A stretch of DNA of 64,000 nucleotides from Salinisphaera aquimarina (GCF_042643355.1 NZ_JBHRSS010000008.1:248001-312000); one strand, 5' to 3'. Counted from the stretch's first letter, positions 42,830 to 52,483 are shown. Program-made: numbers and translations. The notes: generated from the letters alone by a model not told the origin.

Positions 42830-43447
42830 CTACTCTAACGTGTAATCCGGCGGTCGTTGGACCGCGCTCAATATGCGGGCGACAGGTGCGAAACTGCGCC
42901 TGTGAATGGGTGTGACGCCAAGGCTTTCCAGCGCCTGACGATGCACGGCTGTGCCGTAGCCCTTGTGCCGGGCCAGTCCATAGCCCGGATACTGCGCATC
43001 GAGCGCGACCATCTGCGCATCGCGCGCCACCTTGGCGATGATCGAGGCCGCGCTGATCGCCGGCACCCGCGCATCGCCGCCGATGACCGTGCGCGTAGGC
43101 ATGGCCAGCCGCGGCCAGGTATTGCCATCCACCCAGGCCGCGAACGGCGTGATCGACAACGCCGCCACGGCGCGCCGCATGGCCAGCAGGCTGGCCTGGA
43201 GGATATTGAGCGAATCGATCTCTTCCACCGAGGCTTCGCCCAGCGCCCAGGCCAGCGCGCGTTCGCGAATGCGGATATCCAGGGCATCGCGTTCCGCCGC
43301 GCTCAGGGCCTTGGAATCGGCCAGGCCGCGTAACAGCGGTCGCGCGGGCAGAATCACCGCCGCCGCGACCACCGGGCCTGCCAGCGGACCACGCCCGACC
43401 TCGTCGACGCCGGCCACACAGGGACAGGCAAAGCGCTCACCGGTCAT
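42830..43447 (-). CDS. rnhB: Ribonuclease HII
   Basis: A 205-residue RNase HII that cuts RNA in RNA-DNA hybrids and removes single ribonucleotides from DNA. The DEDD active site is visible: VAGVDEVGRGPLAGPVVAA (the D-E-x-G-R-G motif, about 15-20), VDGNTWPRL, and AASIIAKVARDAQM. The start ATG overlaps the lpxB stop (ATGA at 43447-43444), so translation is probably coupled. dnaE begins 4 bases downstream. Confidence 0.96.
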   Translation of the reverse strand: MTGERFACPCVAGVDEVGRGPLAGPVVAAAVILPARPLLRGLADSKALSAAERDALDIRIRERALAWALGEASVEEIDSLNILQASLLAMRRAVAALSITPFAAWVDGNTWPRLAMPTRTVIGGDARVPAISAASIIAKVARDAQMVALDAQYPGYGLARHKGYGTAVHRQALESLGVTPIHRRSFAPVARILSAVQRPPDYTLE

Positions 43448-44607
43448 GCCCGGCGCCCGATCAGCTCGACCACCGCGCGGGCGGCCTGGGTATCGGCGTT
43501 GCAGGCCAGCTGGCGATGAATCGCCTCGAACGCGTCGATCTGCCGGGATCTCGCCGTGGCGGACGTCAACAGCCGATACACCCAAGGCCCGAGAATCGGT
43601 ACGTCCGCGTCCTGCTGCAGCAGTTCCGGCACCAGCGCGGCGCCCGCCAGCAGATTGGGCATGCTCACGTATTCGATCTTGATCAGGTTGAGGCTGCGGG
43701 CGATCCAGTAGTTGCTCGGCGAAAGCACGTAGGACACCACCATCGGTGTCTTGGCGAGCAATGCCTCGAGCGAGGCGGTGCCCGACGCCAGCAGCAGGAC
43801 GTCGACCGCGCGCATCACCTCGCGCGCGCGGCCATCGACGAGCGTCACGTCGATGTCTTGTCCATGGGCGGCCAGCTGGCTTTCGAACAACGCACGCACC
43901 GCCGGTGTCGCCATCGGCGCCACGAAACGAATACCGGGCAGGCGTTGTGTCAGCCAGCGCGCGGTCTGCAGAAAACGCGGGCCGAGTTCGCGTACTTCGG
44001 CGCGCCGGCTGCCGGGCAGCAGGCCCACCAGTTGGCCATCGGCCGGCAGTCCGAGTGCGGCGCGCGCGCTCGCCGCGTCCGGATGCAGCGGCATCTCGTC
44101 GGCCAGCGGATGGCCCACGAAGGTGACCGGAATATCGTGGGCCGCAAAGAATTGCGTTTCGAACGGAAAGATCGCCAGCAACAGATCGACCGCGCGGCGA
44201 ATACTGCGCGTTCGTCCCTGGCGCCAGGCCCATGCGGTCGGGCAGACATAGTGCACGGTGGTGATGCCGGCCTGCTTGAGCCGGCGCTCAAGGCCGGTAT
44301 TGAAGGCCGGCGCGTCGATCCCGATGAAGACGATCGGGCGCGTGCGCATGATCGACGCAAAAAGTCGCCGCCTCAGATTGAGCACGCGGGGAATCTGGCC
44401 GATAACCTCGCTCACCCCGAACAGCGACAGCTCTTCCACATCGGCCAGCGATTTACAGCCTTGGGCGCGCATCAGCGGTCCGGTGACCCCCTCGAAGCGC
44501 GCGTCCGGATAATACAAACGCAGTGCGCGTATCAATCCGGCGCCCAGCGCATCGCCGGACTGCTCGCCGGCCACGATGACAAAGCAAGGCGCCTTGGCTG
44601 TATCCAT
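43444..44607 (-). CDS. lpxB: Lipid-A-disaccharide synthase
   Basis: A 387-residue glycosyltransferase (GT19) that joins UDP-diacylglucosamine and lipid X. The N-terminal FVIVAGEQSGDALGAGLI is the usual LpxB opening; VFIGIDAPAFNTGLERRLKQ, the membrane-facing VHYVCPTAWAWRQGR, and the donor-site LLASGTASLEALLAKTPMVV are also conserved. I start at ATG 44607; the frame runs to 44679, but the added residues are basic and unlike the family. A 110-base gap separates it from lpxA. It works at the cytoplasmic face of the inner membrane. Confidence 0.96.
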   Translation of the reverse strand: MDTAKAPCFVIVAGEQSGDALGAGLIRALRLYYPDARFEGVTGPLMRAQGCKSLADVEELSLFGVSEVIGQIPRVLNLRRRLFASIMRTRPIVFIGIDAPAFNTGLERRLKQAGITTVHYVCPTAWAWRQGRTRSIRRAVDLLLAIFPFETQFFAAHDIPVTFVGHPLADEMPLHPDAASARAALGLPADGQLVGLLPGSRRAEVRELGPRFLQTARWLTQRLPGIRFVAPMATPAVRALFESQLAAHGQDIDVTLVDGRAREVMRAVDVLLLASGTASLEALLAKTPMVVSYVLSPSNYWIARSLNLIKIEYVSMPNLLAGAALVPELLQQDADVPILGPWVYRLLTSATARSRQIDAFEAIHRQLACNADTQAARAVVELIGRRA

Positions 44608-44717
44608 CACATTTGCACCGGGGTTGTCCGTATCGCATCGCGTCGGCTGTCGACGCCTGATTCGTCGCGCGATACACAACGGCCGATCCGGCCTGTGTAC
44701 CGCGCTCGCTGCCGAAG

Positions 44718-45491
44718 CTAGCGAATGATGCCGCGCTGTGCCGCTTCCAGTGAATCGAGCATCACCCGTACCGCCGGGCTCTTCTCGGCGGGTTCGCGCA
44801 ACGCCTCACGCGCCTCTTCCAGGCGCAGCTTGGAGCGATAGATCGTGCGATAGGCGCGCTTGACGGCCGCGACCTCTTCATCGGAATAGCCTCGGCGGCG
44901 CATGCCCACCGAATTGATGCCGTGCGGCACCGCCGGGGCACCGGCGGTACGCACGAACGCAGGCACATCCTGCTGCGCGCCGCTGCAATAGGCCAGAAAC
45001 GACATCGTGCCGATACGACGAAACTGATAGACCAGCGCAAAGCCCGCAAGGATGCAGAAATCGCCGATACGCACATGGCCGGCCAGACTGGCGCCGTTGG
45101 CCATGGTGATGCCGTTGCCGAGCACGCAGTCATGCGCGATATGGGTATAGGCCATCAGCAGGTTGTCGTCGCCGATGATGGTTTCGCTCTGATCGATGGT
45201 GGTGCCGCGATGCACGCTGCAGTATTCGCGGAACGTGTTGCGGTCGCCGATGGTCAGCCGGGTGGGCTCGCCCTTGTAGACCCGATGCTGCGGCTCCGCG
45301 CCCAGCGATACGAAGTGGTAGATCTGGTTCTCGCGGCCGATCGTGGTGTGGCCGGTAATGACCACGTGCGGCCCGACCCGCGTACCCGCGCCGATCTTGA
45401 CGTTGGGCCCGATGACGCTGAATGGGCCGACTTCGACATCGTCGGCCAGTTGCGCTTCCGGATGTACCTGTGCGCTTTGATCAACCGGCAT
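44718..45491 (-). CDS. lpxA: UDP-N-acetylglucosamine acyltransferase LpxA
   Basis: A 257-residue left-handed beta-helix acyltransferase, the first enzyme of lipid A synthesis. Hexapeptide repeats run from about residue 10 to 175, and the catalytic His is in THIAHDC (His120, equal to E. coli His125); equivalents of His122 and His144 are kept. E. coli His160 is Tyr here (LVYQF, residue 155), and E. coli Gly173, the acyl-chain ruler, is Tyr (LAYCSG, residue 168). A large residue there should shorten the 3-hydroxyacyl chain used. The start overlaps the fabZ stop by 11 bases. The C-terminal helical domain (GYSDEEVAAVKRAYRTIY) is normal. Confidence 0.96.
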   Translation of the reverse strand: MPVDQSAQVHPEAQLADDVEVGPFSVIGPNVKIGAGTRVGPHVVITGHTTIGRENQIYHFVSLGAEPQHRVYKGEPTRLTIGDRNTFREYCSVHRGTTIDQSETIIGDDNLLMAYTHIAHDCVLGNGITMANGASLAGHVRIGDFCILAGFALVYQFRRIGTMSFLAYCSGAQQDVPAFVRTAGAPAVPHGINSVGMRRRGYSDEEVAAVKRAYRTIYRSKLRLEEAREALREPAEKSPAVRVMLDSLEAAQRGIIR

Positions 45492-45951
45492 CGGACGTCC
45501 CCACCTGATCCTCGGGTTTGGCCGGAATCGCCATCAGCTGCGCGCGACACGCCAGTTCGTCGCCTACCCAGGCTTCAGCGTCGAAGCGCCAGATTCTCTT
45601 CTTGGCCGAGCCGATCACGATCTTGAGCAGCAGCTGATCTCCGGGAATGACCTGGCGCTTGAAACGCGCCTTGTCGATGCCCGCGAAATAGACGATCGTG
45701 CCGTCGCTGGCATCCACGGTACGCATGCCCAGAATCAGCCCGGCCTGAGCCAGCGCTTCGAGAATCAGCACGCCGGGCATCACCGGATGGCCCGGGAAAT
45801 GACCCGGAAAAAACGGCTCGTTGATGGTGACGTTCTTGATCGCGGTAATCGATTTGCCCGGCTCGCACTCCAGCACCCGGTCCACCAGCAGGAACGGGAA
45901 ACGGTGCGGCACCTGTCGCATGATGGTGCGGATGTCGTCTTGGTCGCTCAT
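45481..45951 (-). CDS. fabZ: 3-hydroxyacyl-ACP dehydratase FabZ
   Basis: A 156-residue hotdog-fold dehydratase of fatty-acid elongation. The active site has His in GHFPGHPVMPGV and Glu in LILEALAQAGLI. Start choice: ATG at 45951 has GGAG nine bases upstream, while the ATG at 45960 is too close to that site, so the protein begins MSDQDDIRTIMRQVPHR. Its start lies just past the lpxD stop, and its end overlaps lpxA. FabZ competes with LpxA and LpxD for 3-hydroxyacyl-ACP, so the shared operon balances membrane lipid and lipid A. Confidence 0.97.
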   Translation of the reverse strand: MSDQDDIRTIMRQVPHRFPFLLVDRVLECEPGKSITAIKNVTINEPFFPGHFPGHPVMPGVLILEALAQAGLILGMRTVDASDGTIVYFAGIDKARFKRQVIPGDQLLLKIVIGSAKKRIWRFDAEAWVGDELACRAQLMAIPAKPEDQVGTSDAG

Positions 45952-45952
45952 G

Positions 45953-46999
45953 CTACTCATCTCCAGTGAACTTCTCTGATCGTTCGACACGCCGCAGCCG
46001 GTGCTCGATGCGGTCGAGCTGGCGGAACAGCGCAAGGCGCTTGCGCCAGCCCTTGGCGGGCATGGCACGAAAGGTCGAGGAGTATACCCCGGCGCTGTCG
46101 ATGTCCTTGGGAACCTGGCTGGCCCCCGTGATGATTACCCCGTCGGCAATCCGCACGTGATCGCCGATACCCACACCGCCGCCGATCATGCAGTTGCTGC
46201 CGATGATCGACGAGCCGGCGATGCCGGTGCAACCGGCGATCACGGTATGGGCACCGATGACGCAGTTGTGTGCGATATGCACCTGATCGTCGATCTTGGC
46301 GCCGGCGCCGATCACGGTATCGTCCAGCGCGCCGCGGTCGATGGTGGTGCCGGCGCCGATTTCCACATCGTCGCCGATCTGCACGCTGCCCATCTGCGGA
46401 ACCGCTTCCCAGCCGGCGCCGTTGTGCACCAGACCAAAACCGCGGCCGCCGAGCGCGGCATTGGCTTCGATCCGCACGCGTGCGCCGATCCGCACGCCGT
46501 CGGCGATGCTGACGTTGCTGGCCACGAGCGTATCCGCCCCGATCTGCACGCCGGCCCCGATCACGCTGCCGGCGCCGATCAGCGTGTTCGCGCCGATCTC
46601 CGAGCCGGCACCGACGACCACATGCGCGGCGATCGTCGCAGTGGCATCCACGCGGGCGCTGTCGTCGATCACTGCACTGGGGTGTATACCCGGCGCCGGC
46701 CCGGGCGCCGTGAAGTGGGCGGCTACACGCGCGAACATCAGTCTGGGGTTGTCCGCGACCAGCACCGGCTTGCCGGCCGGCACCGTCTGGCCCGCGGGCA
46801 CGATCACGGCGGCGGCCAGGGTCGTGGCAAGCGCCTCACCCTGCCCGGCGCCCTCCGCATAGGCGATACAGCCGGCTCGGCCGGGGGCCAGCGCGCACAC
46901 GCCCGTAATCGACACATCGGCGTCCGTGGCCGGCACACTCAGGCCGACTGCGTGAGCGAGCGCGCCCAGTCGATATCCATTCTCGCTGCGGTTTTCCAC
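45953..46999 (-). CDS. lpxD: UDP-3-O-acylglucosamine N-acyltransferase LpxD
   Basis: A 348-residue acyltransferase, third step of lipid A synthesis. The N-terminal uridine-binding domain (about 1-100) is followed by a long left-handed beta-helix of hexapeptide repeats (IGAGSVIGAGVQIGADTLVA and many more). The catalytic His is in KIDDQVHIAHNCVIG. The C-terminus is a basic helix (KGWRKRLALFRQLDRIEHRL) that contacts acyl carrier protein in the family. The gene overlaps the stop of skp by one base. Confidence 0.96.
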   Translation of the reverse strand: MENRSENGYRLGALAHAVGLSVPATDADVSITGVCALAPGRAGCIAYAEGAGQGEALATTLAAAVIVPAGQTVPAGKPVLVADNPRLMFARVAAHFTAPGPAPGIHPSAVIDDSARVDATATIAAHVVVGAGSEIGANTLIGAGSVIGAGVQIGADTLVASNVSIADGVRIGARVRIEANAALGGRGFGLVHNGAGWEAVPQMGSVQIGDDVEIGAGTTIDRGALDDTVIGAGAKIDDQVHIAHNCVIGAHTVIAGCTGIAGSSIIGSNCMIGGGVGIGDHVRIADGVIITGASQVPKDIDSAGVYSSTFRAMPAKGWRKRLALFRQLDRIEHRLRRVERSEKFTGDE

Positions 47000-47511
47000 T
47001 ACCGGGTCTTTAGCTGCTCGAGAATTTCATCCGTCACATCCACGGCGTCCGCGGCGTAGAGGACCGAGTCGCCGAGAATGATGTCGTAGCCGTTGTCGTC
47101 CGCGTACTGGTCGATCACCGCGCGTATATCCGAGCGCATGCTATCGAATTCCTTCTGCTCGGCGTCGGCCACGTCGTCGTTGTACTTGCTCTGCTGCATC
47201 TGCAGTTCGCGCTGGCGATCTCGGATGCCGGTCTGCAGCTTGTCGCGCTCGTCTTCGCTCATCACCGAACCGTCGCGCTTGAGCCGGTCCATGTCCTGAC
47301 GCAGCGCGCTGGTACGGGTCTCGATCTGGTTCTTGCGCTCGGCGAACTGGTTGGCCATGTTCGTCTTGGCACGCTGGGCCTGAGGCGAATCATTGATCAG
47401 CCGACCCAGGTCCACGACCCCGATCTTGAGGTCCTGGCCCATCCCGGCGCCGGCCCAGGCCAACAGACACAACCCGACGAGAACAGTAAACGCGCGCCCC
47501 TGTATCTTCAT
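46999..47511 (-). CDS. skp: Periplasmic chaperone Skp (OmpH)
   Basis: A 170-residue OmpH/Skp-family protein. A signal peptide (hydrophobic about 8-22, cut near AGMGQ) precedes a short beta strand (DLKIGVVDLGRLINDSPQAQ) and two long charged helices that form the tentacles of the trimer. The last part (FDSMRSDIRAVIDQYADDNG, then ADAVDVTDEILEQL) returns to the body, as in the family. Skp carries unfolded outer-membrane proteins through the periplasm to BamA, whose gene is 38 bases upstream. Confidence 0.93.
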   Translation of the reverse strand: MKIQGRAFTVLVGLCLLAWAGAGMGQDLKIGVVDLGRLINDSPQAQRAKTNMANQFAERKNQIETRTSALRQDMDRLKRDGSVMSEDERDKLQTGIRDRQRELQMQQSKYNDDVADAEQKEFDSMRSDIRAVIDQYADDNGYDIILGDSVLYAADAVDVTDEILEQLKTR

Positions 47512-47549
47512 GCTTCTCCCTGCGGCGCATACCGCAATGATCGAATCGA

Positions 47550-49901
47550 TTACAGGCCCACACCGAACGAGAACTGGAAGCGATCCACTTCGTCGTTCTT
47601 GGCCTTGTCATCCACATAGGCGGCATAGCTCACGCGCAGCAGCCCGAAAAACGGAGTGAACCAGTAGAAGGCCACGCCGGCGGAACTGCGCAGTTCACTG
47701 GTCTCGAAATCGCTGGCGTTCTCGTAGACATTACCCATGTCGTAGAACGCGGTCAGGCGGGTGGACTTGTTGTCCGATTCCAGGAACGTCGGAATCACGA
47801 GCTCACTCTGAACCGTGGTCAGGAACTGGCCGCCGTACGGATTATCGAATGAATCACGCGGACCCAGACCCCCGTTGGAGAAGCCGCGTACCGAACGCGC
47901 GCCGCCGGCAAAGAAGTTGTCGTAGGGCGGCACGTCCTCGCCGGTGCCCCAGATATCGGTCTGCGCCACGCGACCGTCGACCGAGAGCACGACCTTGTCG
48001 GACAGCCCGGGGATCCAAGAGCCGACCAGGAAATAGCGCTCGTGTTCGAGGCTGGTGTCGTAATACTCGAGATCCGAGCCCGGGCCCTTGATATTGAACT
48101 GGAATTCGGTGTTCGAACCGCGGGTCGCAAAGAAGGTGCGATTGCGCGTATCGCGCGACCAGCCGGTCTGCAGTTCGTAGGTGGTCGCCTTGCGGCCGTT
48201 CTCGGTTATGAACTCGTTCAACTCATCGGATAGCTGATCGTTGCCGTTGCGATCGACCGCGGAATTGATCTCGTTGGTTTCCACGCCGAGGCCGGCCCGC
48301 AGCTGCGAGTACTCGGTGATCGGCAGGCCGAACGTGACGGCGCCACCAATCGAATTCAGATCGAAGCCGGAACCGATACGAATCAGCTGATCGGTATTGC
48401 GATAGAACGCGGAGATGGTGCGCGACACGCCTTCGTCGGTGAAGTACGGATCGGTCCAGCTCGCGCCTACGCTCTTGGCGTAGTCGTTGGTCTCGGCACG
48501 CAGACTCAGCGTATTGCCGGTGCCGCGGAAGTTGCTGTGCGACACGCTGCCGTTGATCAGGAAGCCCTGGGCGTCGGAGAAGCCGACACCGAACTGCAAC
48601 GTGCCCGCGGCGCGCTCGGTGATGTCGTAATTGACGTCCACGAGATCTTCCGAGCCCGCCACCTTGTCGGTGTTGACCTGGACATCCTGAACATAGGGCA
48701 GACGCGCCAAGCGTGTACGCGAACGTTCCACGCCTCGACGCGAGAACGGCGCGCCCTCGAACTGACGCATTTCGCGACGCAGGGTCTCGTCGTTGGTCTT
48801 CTCGTTGCCGTTGAAGGCGATCTGGCGGACATAGGCCCGCTTGCCGGGGTCGATGAAGAAGGTCAGATCGACCGTCTTGTCTTCTTCATTGACCCGCGTC
48901 AGGGGGTCGACGTCGGCAAAGGCATAGCCGAAATCGGCCAGCCCCGAACTGATGCGGCTGGCCGAGGCATCCACCTCGCTGCGCGAAAAGGTCTGGCCGT
49001 CCTTGACGCTCACCAGCCGCTGCAGACTCGTCTCCGGCACGATCATGTCGCCGGCGAACTGGTACTTGTTGATCTTGTACTGGGCGCCCTCGTCCACGTT
49101 CAGAGTCAGAAAGATATTGCGCTTGTCGGGCGACAGCGAAACCTGAATCGACGATACGCTGAAGCGGATGTAACCGCGGTTCTGATAGAACGAGTTCAGC
49201 GACTCCAGATCGCCCAGCAGCTTCTCGCGCGAATAACGATCACGGCTGCGCCAGAACGTCAGCGGATGCGTGTACGCGGGCGAGCTGGATTTCAGCTCGA
49301 ACACATCCTTGAGCTGATCATCGGTGAAATCCTCGTTGCCGATGATGTTGATGTCCTTGATCGACGCGATCGGGCCTTCCTTGACCGTGATATCGATCGC
49401 GACCCGGTTGTTGCCCAGATCGGTGACATCGGTATTGATCGCGACGCTGTAATAGCCGTTGGAATAATACTGGCGGCGCAATTCCTGCTCGAGCTGATCG
49501 ACCAGCGACCGCTTGTAGAGCTCGCCCTGGGCCAGGCCCTGCTCCTTGAGCGCCTTCTTGAGTTCGTCGCCGCCGATCTTCTTGTTGCCCTTGATCGTGA
49601 AACGCGCGATCTCCGGCCGCTCGGTGACATCCACCACCAGCGTATTGCCCTGGCGCTGAAGCGCGACGTTCTCGAACAGCCCGGTGTCGTAGAGCGCGCG
49701 GATCGACTGCTGGGCACGGCTCTCGGTCAGCTGATCGCCCACCGACAGCGGCAAATAGGTGAGCACGGTACCGGGTTCCAGGCGTTGAACGCCGTTGACC
49801 TGCACATCGTCGACTCGAAAGTTGTATTGATCCTGAGCCCAAGCGCTCGTCGCGCACAAACACAGCAGCACGGCCAGCGCGCGCATCAGAATTCCAGGCA
49901 T
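47550..49901 (-). CDS. bamA: Outer membrane protein assembly factor BamA
   Basis: A 783-residue Omp85 protein. The signal peptide ends at SAWA (about residue 22). Five POTRA domains follow (first strand YNFRVDDVQVNGVQRLEPGT; later LVDVNYDITERAAGTLQFGV at the junction), and the C-terminal half is a 16-strand beta barrel. The barrel has the conserved VRGFSNGG (VRGF motif of loop 6) at about 700, and the protein ends in a strand with terminal FSFGVGL. BamA is the core of the BAM complex that inserts outer-membrane proteins. It lies between rseP and skp; a 286-base gap upstream could hold its own promoter. Confidence 0.97.
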   Translation of the reverse strand: MPGILMRALAVLLCLCATSAWAQDQYNFRVDDVQVNGVQRLEPGTVLTYLPLSVGDQLTESRAQQSIRALYDTGLFENVALQRQGNTLVVDVTERPEIARFTIKGNKKIGGDELKKALKEQGLAQGELYKRSLVDQLEQELRRQYYSNGYYSVAINTDVTDLGNNRVAIDITVKEGPIASIKDINIIGNEDFTDDQLKDVFELKSSSPAYTHPLTFWRSRDRYSREKLLGDLESLNSFYQNRGYIRFSVSSIQVSLSPDKRNIFLTLNVDEGAQYKINKYQFAGDMIVPETSLQRLVSVKDGQTFSRSEVDASASRISSGLADFGYAFADVDPLTRVNEEDKTVDLTFFIDPGKRAYVRQIAFNGNEKTNDETLRREMRQFEGAPFSRRGVERSRTRLARLPYVQDVQVNTDKVAGSEDLVDVNYDITERAAGTLQFGVGFSDAQGFLINGSVSHSNFRGTGNTLSLRAETNDYAKSVGASWTDPYFTDEGVSRTISAFYRNTDQLIRIGSGFDLNSIGGAVTFGLPITEYSQLRAGLGVETNEINSAVDRNGNDQLSDELNEFITENGRKATTYELQTGWSRDTRNRTFFATRGSNTEFQFNIKGPGSDLEYYDTSLEHERYFLVGSWIPGLSDKVVLSVDGRVAQTDIWGTGEDVPPYDNFFAGGARSVRGFSNGGLGPRDSFDNPYGGQFLTTVQSELVIPTFLESDNKSTRLTAFYDMGNVYENASDFETSELRSSAGVAFYWFTPFFGLLRVSYAAYVDDKAKNDEVDRFQFSFGVGL

Positions 49902-50187
49902 ATTTAAGGAACCTTTGAACTATTCAGATAGGGATCGCGTTCGCGTCCCGTGCCGGATGCCTGCAAGGCAATCGGCGAAGCGTCAGGGCAAATCTCCTGG
50001 GCGAGCCCGGAGACACTGCCAGCGGTTGGTGCAGCCTGGGCTGAACACAGCCCGAGCGTTCGAACGTGCCCGGACAGCGTCATTCGTCGTTCATGTGCAG
50101 CAGGCACACTTCCCTCCTTATTCCGTGTCCGTCACGCCCTTGAATACCGGCGCGAACACGCTGGGCAGATCACAGGGTTCTGCCCGG
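49902..50187. other. Intergenic region between rseP and bamA
   Basis: About 286 bases on the minus-strand path from rseP to bamA. An AAAGG ribosome-binding site for bamA is visible at its edge. I looked for the envelope-stress sigma-E pattern and did not find a convincing match. No gene or RNA is recognised. Confidence 0.4.
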
Positions 50188-51549
50188 CTACCCGAACAAG
50201 CGCGCGATATCGTTGTAAAAAGCCAGCGTCATCAGCATCAGCAAGGCGACCATTCCCGCCTGCTGACCCGCGACCTGTACGGCCTCGGACAGAGGCCGGC
50301 CCCTGATCCATTCGATCGAATAATACAGAAGATGCCCCCCATCTAACACCGGGATGGGCAAAAGGTTCAGTACCGCGAGACTCACGCTCACGAGCGCGAG
50401 AAAGCCCACGAAGGCTTCCAGGCCGATGCTGGCGGTCTGGCCGGCATAGTTGGCGATCTGGATCGGCCCACTGACATTGCGCCACGACACGTCGCCGGTG
50501 AGCATGCGCCCCATCAGGCGCACCGTGAGCGACGATACGTCCCATGTCTTGGCCACCGCCGCTGGGACCGCGGCCAGCGGGCCCAGTTGCCGCGTGGTGC
50601 GCATGGCATCCCATGCCGCGGCGTCGACGCCGATCTGCGCGCCCAGACGGCCGACATCGGTGCCGTTGTCGTCCTTGATACTTGCCAGGGTGACCGGCAC
50701 CTCGATGTTGCGGTCGTTGCGGGTCACCGACAGCATCACTTTCGCGCCCGGCTGCGCCTTGACCCGATCCACCAGCGCCTGCGGCGTATCCAGCGGATCG
50801 CCATTGAAGGCGGTGATCTCGTCGCCCTTCTCGAGCCCGGCCCGGGAGGCGGCGGTGTCGTCGAGCACCCCGGCGATCAACGGCGTCGCCGGCGGCTGAT
50901 ACGGCGCCAGCCCCAAGCGATCGAACAGTTTTTCAGGGTCCGCCGGCACGTGGGTCAGATCAAGTCCGACCGTACGCAAACGTCCGTCGCGACTTTGCAC
51001 CGACAACTGCACCGGATCGCCGTCGAGCCCGCGTTCGAGCAGCGTCAGACGCAAGTCCTGCCAGTCGCCCATGGTCTTGCCGGCGACTTCGGTGATCTCG
51101 TCGCCGGCGCGAAGACCGGCAGAGGCGGCGAGCGTGCCGTCGGGCACGGCGCCGATCATGGGCTTGATGCCGGCGACACCGATCATGAACACCAGCCAGT
51201 ACGCCGCCACCGCGAACAGGAAATTCACCCCGGGCCCGGCCGCCACGATCGCGATGCGCTTGGCCGGATGCTGGCGATTGAACGCGTAGGGCTTGTCGAC
51301 TTCGGCCACCTCGCCCTCACGCTCGTCGAGCATTTTCACGTAGCCGCCGAGCGGAATCGCCGACAGCCAGTACTCGATGCCGGTGCGCGGGCTGATGCGC
51401 CCCCATAGCTTCGGCCCGAAACCGATCGAATAGCGCAGTACTTTCACGCCCATACGGCGCGCCACCCAGAAGTGGCCATACTCGTGCACGGCCACGAGCA
51501 GGCCGATGGCAACGATGAATGCGGGTACCGACATGAACCAGTCAGGCAT
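50188..51549 (-). CDS. rseP: Site-2 intramembrane metalloprotease RseP
   Basis: A 453-residue inner-membrane zinc protease. The zinc motif HEYGH is in the first helix (22-26), and the third ligand motif is in NLLPIPVLDGGHLLYY (about 390-405). Two PDZ domains lie between (SAGLRAGDEITEVAGK and RAGLEKGDEITAFNGD). RseP cleaves anti-sigma factor RseA after DegS, and clears signal peptides. In many relatives dxr stands between cdsA and this gene; here only 96 bases separate rseP from cdsA. Confidence 0.97.
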   Translation of the reverse strand: MPDWFMSVPAFIVAIGLLVAVHEYGHFWVARRMGVKVLRYSIGFGPKLWGRISPRTGIEYWLSAIPLGGYVKMLDEREGEVAEVDKPYAFNRQHPAKRIAIVAAGPGVNFLFAVAAYWLVFMIGVAGIKPMIGAVPDGTLAASAGLRAGDEITEVAGKTMGDWQDLRLTLLERGLDGDPVQLSVQSRDGRLRTVGLDLTHVPADPEKLFDRLGLAPYQPPATPLIAGVLDDTAASRAGLEKGDEITAFNGDPLDTPQALVDRVKAQPGAKVMLSVTRNDRNIEVPVTLASIKDDNGTDVGRLGAQIGVDAAAWDAMRTTRQLGPLAAVPAAVAKTWDVSSLTVRLMGRMLTGDVSWRNVSGPIQIANYAGQTASIGLEAFVGFLALVSVSLAVLNLLPIPVLDGGHLLYYSIEWIRGRPLSEAVQVAGQQAGMVALLMLMTLAFYNDIARLFG

Positions 51550-51645
51550 GGATTTCTTCTCTCCGATGAAGACGGTAGTCGACGTTAATCAGGGCTTGGA
51601 CAACGCGTCTCGCGCGACGCTCCCGCATTCTACCGGCAGAACGCC

Positions 51646-52476
51646 CTAGAACTGCGACGGCAACCAGTGCAGGCCGGCCACGAACCAGGGTGCGGCCGCC
51701 AGTACGCTGTCCAGCCTATCAAGCACACCGCCATGACCCGGGAACAATCGGCCACTGTCCTTGAGCTGGGCATGTCGCTTGAACATGCTGATCGTGAGGT
51801 CGCCGACGATCGAGATCAGGGCGATCCAGCCGCCGAGGAACATGAACGCCAGTGTACGCGTTGCGTCGTAGCCAAGCACCCACGCGCCGACCCAGGCCAG
51901 CAACACCGCCGCGACCACGCCGCCGACCGCACCCTCGCGGGTCTTGCCCGGACTCACCCTGGGTGCCAGCTTGTGGCGTCCGAGCGTACGGCCCGCAAAA
52001 TAGGCGCCGGTGTCGGCCGCCCAGATCAGGAAGAAAAAGGTCAGCAACAACAAGGCGCCATCGTCGCTCTGGTGCAGATAGGTGATCGCCGCTACCGGTG
52101 CGACCAGCGCGATTACGCCCACCAGCAGGCCGATATCCCGACGCCCGATGGTTGCCGCCCAGCCGTCTGGAAAACGCATCACCCAGTAGATCGCCGCCAG
52201 CCACCAAAGGCATGCCAGGCCGATGAACAGATTTTCTGCGCCCAGGGCGAAGTTGTCGTTGCACAGCAGTGCCACCAGCCCCATCACCACGGCTACCGCG
52301 ACCACGAAACCGGTACGGCCAGGCTGTGCCAGGCGCAGCAAACCGCCCCATTCCCAGGCGCCCAGCAGCATGAGTGCTGCAAATATGAGCGCGATGGCCA
52401 CGGTCGGCAGGAACAGGATGCCAAGCACCACGAGTGGCACCAGCGCCAGCGCTGTCACGACCCGGGTGATCAGCAT
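51646..52476 (-). CDS. cdsA: Phosphatidate cytidylyltransferase
   Basis: A 276-residue inner-membrane enzyme making CDP-diacylglycerol, the precursor of all phospholipids. The signature near the end is complete: SMFKRHAQLKDSGRLFPGHG, continuing GVLDRLDS. Six to eight hydrophobic helices cover the rest. I start at ATG 52476 (MLITRVVTALALVPL); the longer frame to 52560 overlaps uppS and lacks a membrane start. It is 7 bases after uppS. Confidence 0.95.
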   Translation of the reverse strand: MLITRVVTALALVPLVVLGILFLPTVAIALIFAALMLLGAWEWGGLLRLAQPGRTGFVVAVAVVMGLVALLCNDNFALGAENLFIGLACLWWLAAIYWVMRFPDGWAATIGRRDIGLLVGVIALVAPVAAITYLHQSDDGALLLLTFFFLIWAADTGAYFAGRTLGRHKLAPRVSPGKTREGAVGGVVAAVLLAWVGAWVLGYDATRTLAFMFLGGWIALISIVGDLTISMFKRHAQLKDSGRLFPGHGGVLDRLDSVLAAAPWFVAGLHWLPSQF

Positions 52477-52483
52477 GGGCGGT

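Noticed and set aside
39295..42915. 1206-codon plus-strand open frame opposite dnaE
   Set aside because: It mirrors dnaE exactly, has no recognisable domain, and is His/Arg/Gly-rich as expected for the antisense of a high-GC gene.
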